Source of the DNA: Anaerolineae bacterium
Lineage (GTDB): Bacteria > Chloroflexota > Anaerolineae > Aggregatilineales > Phototrophicaceae
Direction of reading: 5' to 3'
Assembly (NCBI GenBank): GCA_025454715.1
Contig: JALONY010000357.1
Location: forward strand, 1 to 5,615
Length of the DNA: 5,615 nt
A model generated the notes under the pieces. The model saw only the letters and a list, made by a program, of their open reading frames with translations, was not told where the DNA came from and did no database searches. The position numbers and the translations under genes were made by a program. Shown here in pieces: positions 4,594 through 5,615 of this stretch; within the stretch, counting starts at the first letter, position 1; every line of letters starts with the position of its first letter.

Positions 4594-5615
4594 ATGACGA
4601 AACGCATTTTGGCATGGGTGATGTTGCTGGTAGCCCTCGCGCTCCCGCTCAGCATCGCCACCGCACAAGAGACCGTCACCATCCGCTGGTGGCACATCAA
4701 CACCAACGAAAACGAAGCCGCGTTCTGGCAGCAAGTCGCCGATGACTACATGGCGGCCAACCCGAACGTCAACATCGAAATCACCGTGCTGGAAAACGAG
4801 GCGTTCAAGAGCCGCCTCGTCACCGTGATGCAGGCCGGCGACCCACCCGACTTGTTCCAGAGCTGGGGTGGCGGCGTGCTATGGCAATTCGCCGACGCAG
4901 GCTTGGTGCGCGACATCTCGCCCGAGCTCGAAGGGGAATGGAAGGACTCGTTCTCGGCACAGGCCGCGCTGGAGCTCTACGGCAAAGACGGTGGTTACTA
5001 CGGCGTGCCGTGGAACTGGGGCGTTGTCGGGTTCTTCTATAACAAGGCGCTGTTCGAACAAGCTGGCCTCGACCCCGAAACCCCGCCCGCCACATGGCAA
5101 GAACTGTTGACCGCCGTCCAGACCTTGAAGGATGCAGGCATTACCCCGATTGCGCTGGGCGGACAAGACAAATGGCCGGGTCACTTCTGGTGGGTCTATC
5201 TGGCATTGCGTTTGGGCGGCGGCGAGGCGTTCCTCAACGCTTATAACCGTAGCGGCTCATTCACCGATGAACCGTTCGTGCAGGCCGGAGCCTACCTGCA
5301 AGATTTGGTCGCGCTCGAGCCGTTCCAAGAGGGTTACTTGGCCATGACCTACGGTCAACAAGCCGGTTTGATGGGCGACGGCCAAGCCGCAATGGAATTG
5401 ATGGGGCAGTGGGCGCCGGGCGCGCAACAAGGCAACAGCCAAGGCGGTGAAGGCCTCGGCGAAAACCTCGGCTGGTTCCCGTTCCCCGCAGTCGAGGGTG
5501 GGCTCGGCAATGACAACGACGCGCTGGGCGGCGGCGACGGTTTCGCCGTCGGCATCAACGCCCCCGATGCAGCGGTCGATTTCTTGCGCTACATCACCAG
5601 TGTCGAAGTCCAGAC
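4594..5615 (+). CDS. Extracellular sugar-binding protein of a CUT1-type ABC importer (C-terminus off the right edge)
   Basis: This is a solute-binding protein, family 1 type (SBP_bac_1/SBP_bac_8). Such proteins capture a sugar or oligosaccharide outside the membrane and deliver it to an ABC permease. The frame covers 340 codons and is open at the edge; relatives are usually 410-450 residues. A Sec signal peptide spans about 1-24: TKR, then a hydrophobic core, then a likely cut after ATA at 22-24. No lipobox Cys is present. The mature part starts QETVTIRWWH and continues with the family features AANPNVNIEI, MQAGDPPDLFQSWGGG, YYGVPWNWGVVGFFYNK, PATWQELL, DKWPGHFWW, AAMELMGQWAPG and LGGGDGFAVG in order. 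Many Trp and Tyr residues suit sugar stacking. The substrate cannot be told from sequence; xylo-, gluco- or other oligosaccharides are possible. The gene follows the LacI-family gene by 131 nt and is probably controlled by it. Permease genes would be expected beyond the edge. Confidence 0.92.
   Translation, partial: MTKRILAWVMLLVALALPLSIATAQETVTIRWWHINTNENEAAFWQQVADDYMAANPNVNIEITVLENEAFKSRLVTVMQAGDPPDLFQSWGGGVLWQFADAGLVRDISPELEGEWKDSFSAQAALELYGKDGGYYGVPWNWGVVGFFYNKALFEQAGLDPETPPATWQELLTAVQTLKDAGITPIALGGQDKWPGHFWWVYLALRLGGGEAFLNAYNRSGSFTDEPFVQAGAYLQDLVALEPFQEGYLAMTYGQQAGLMGDGQAAMELMGQWAPGAQQGNSQGGEGLGENLGWFPFPAVEGGLGNDNDALGGGDGFAVGINAPDAAVDFLRYITSVEVQ

Overview
The window is GC-rich bacterial DNA holding two divergently oriented gene groups around a 341-bp intergenic region (3072-3412). 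I read it as ordinary chromosome from an environmental, possibly draft or metagenome-derived genome. A minCDE-rodA cluster next to a LacI-regulated CUT1-type sugar ABC system, and the look of the binding protein and MinD, suggest Chloroflexota (Anaerolineae/Caldilineae-like). That placement is an impression from protein resemblance, not a demonstrated assignment.

Minus strand, read from 3071 down to 1: minC (broken as given), minD, minE and rodA (running off the left edge). The genes are tightly packed. There are 3 nt between minC and minD, 43 nt between minD and minE, and a TTGA stop/start overlap between minE and rodA. MinC, MinD and MinE together place the division septum by oscillation or patterning on the membrane. 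RodA is the SEDS glycan polymerase of lateral wall growth. The cluster therefore pairs division-site selection with cell elongation.

Plus strand, from about 3256 to the right edge: a TTGACA/TATTTT promoter, two LacI-family operators that are exact reverse complements of each other, a LacI/GalR-family repressor gene (3413-4462), and the start of an exported sugar-binding protein of an ABC importer (4594 to the edge). The layout suggests an autoregulated carbohydrate-uptake operon whose permease and hydrolase genes probably lie beyond the window.

The most unusual feature is a 109-bp tandem duplication inside the N-terminal domain of minC (units 2727-2835 and 2836-2944; 106 of 109 positions identical). 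Together with one apparently missing base in an A-run at 2945-2948, it puts stop codons in the gene. Removing one unit and restoring one base gives a normal 239-residue MinC. The differences sit exactly at the outer edges of the second unit, so an assembly-join artefact is at least as likely as a true pseudogene. I found no convincing novel system, RNA gene, CRISPR array or mobile element.
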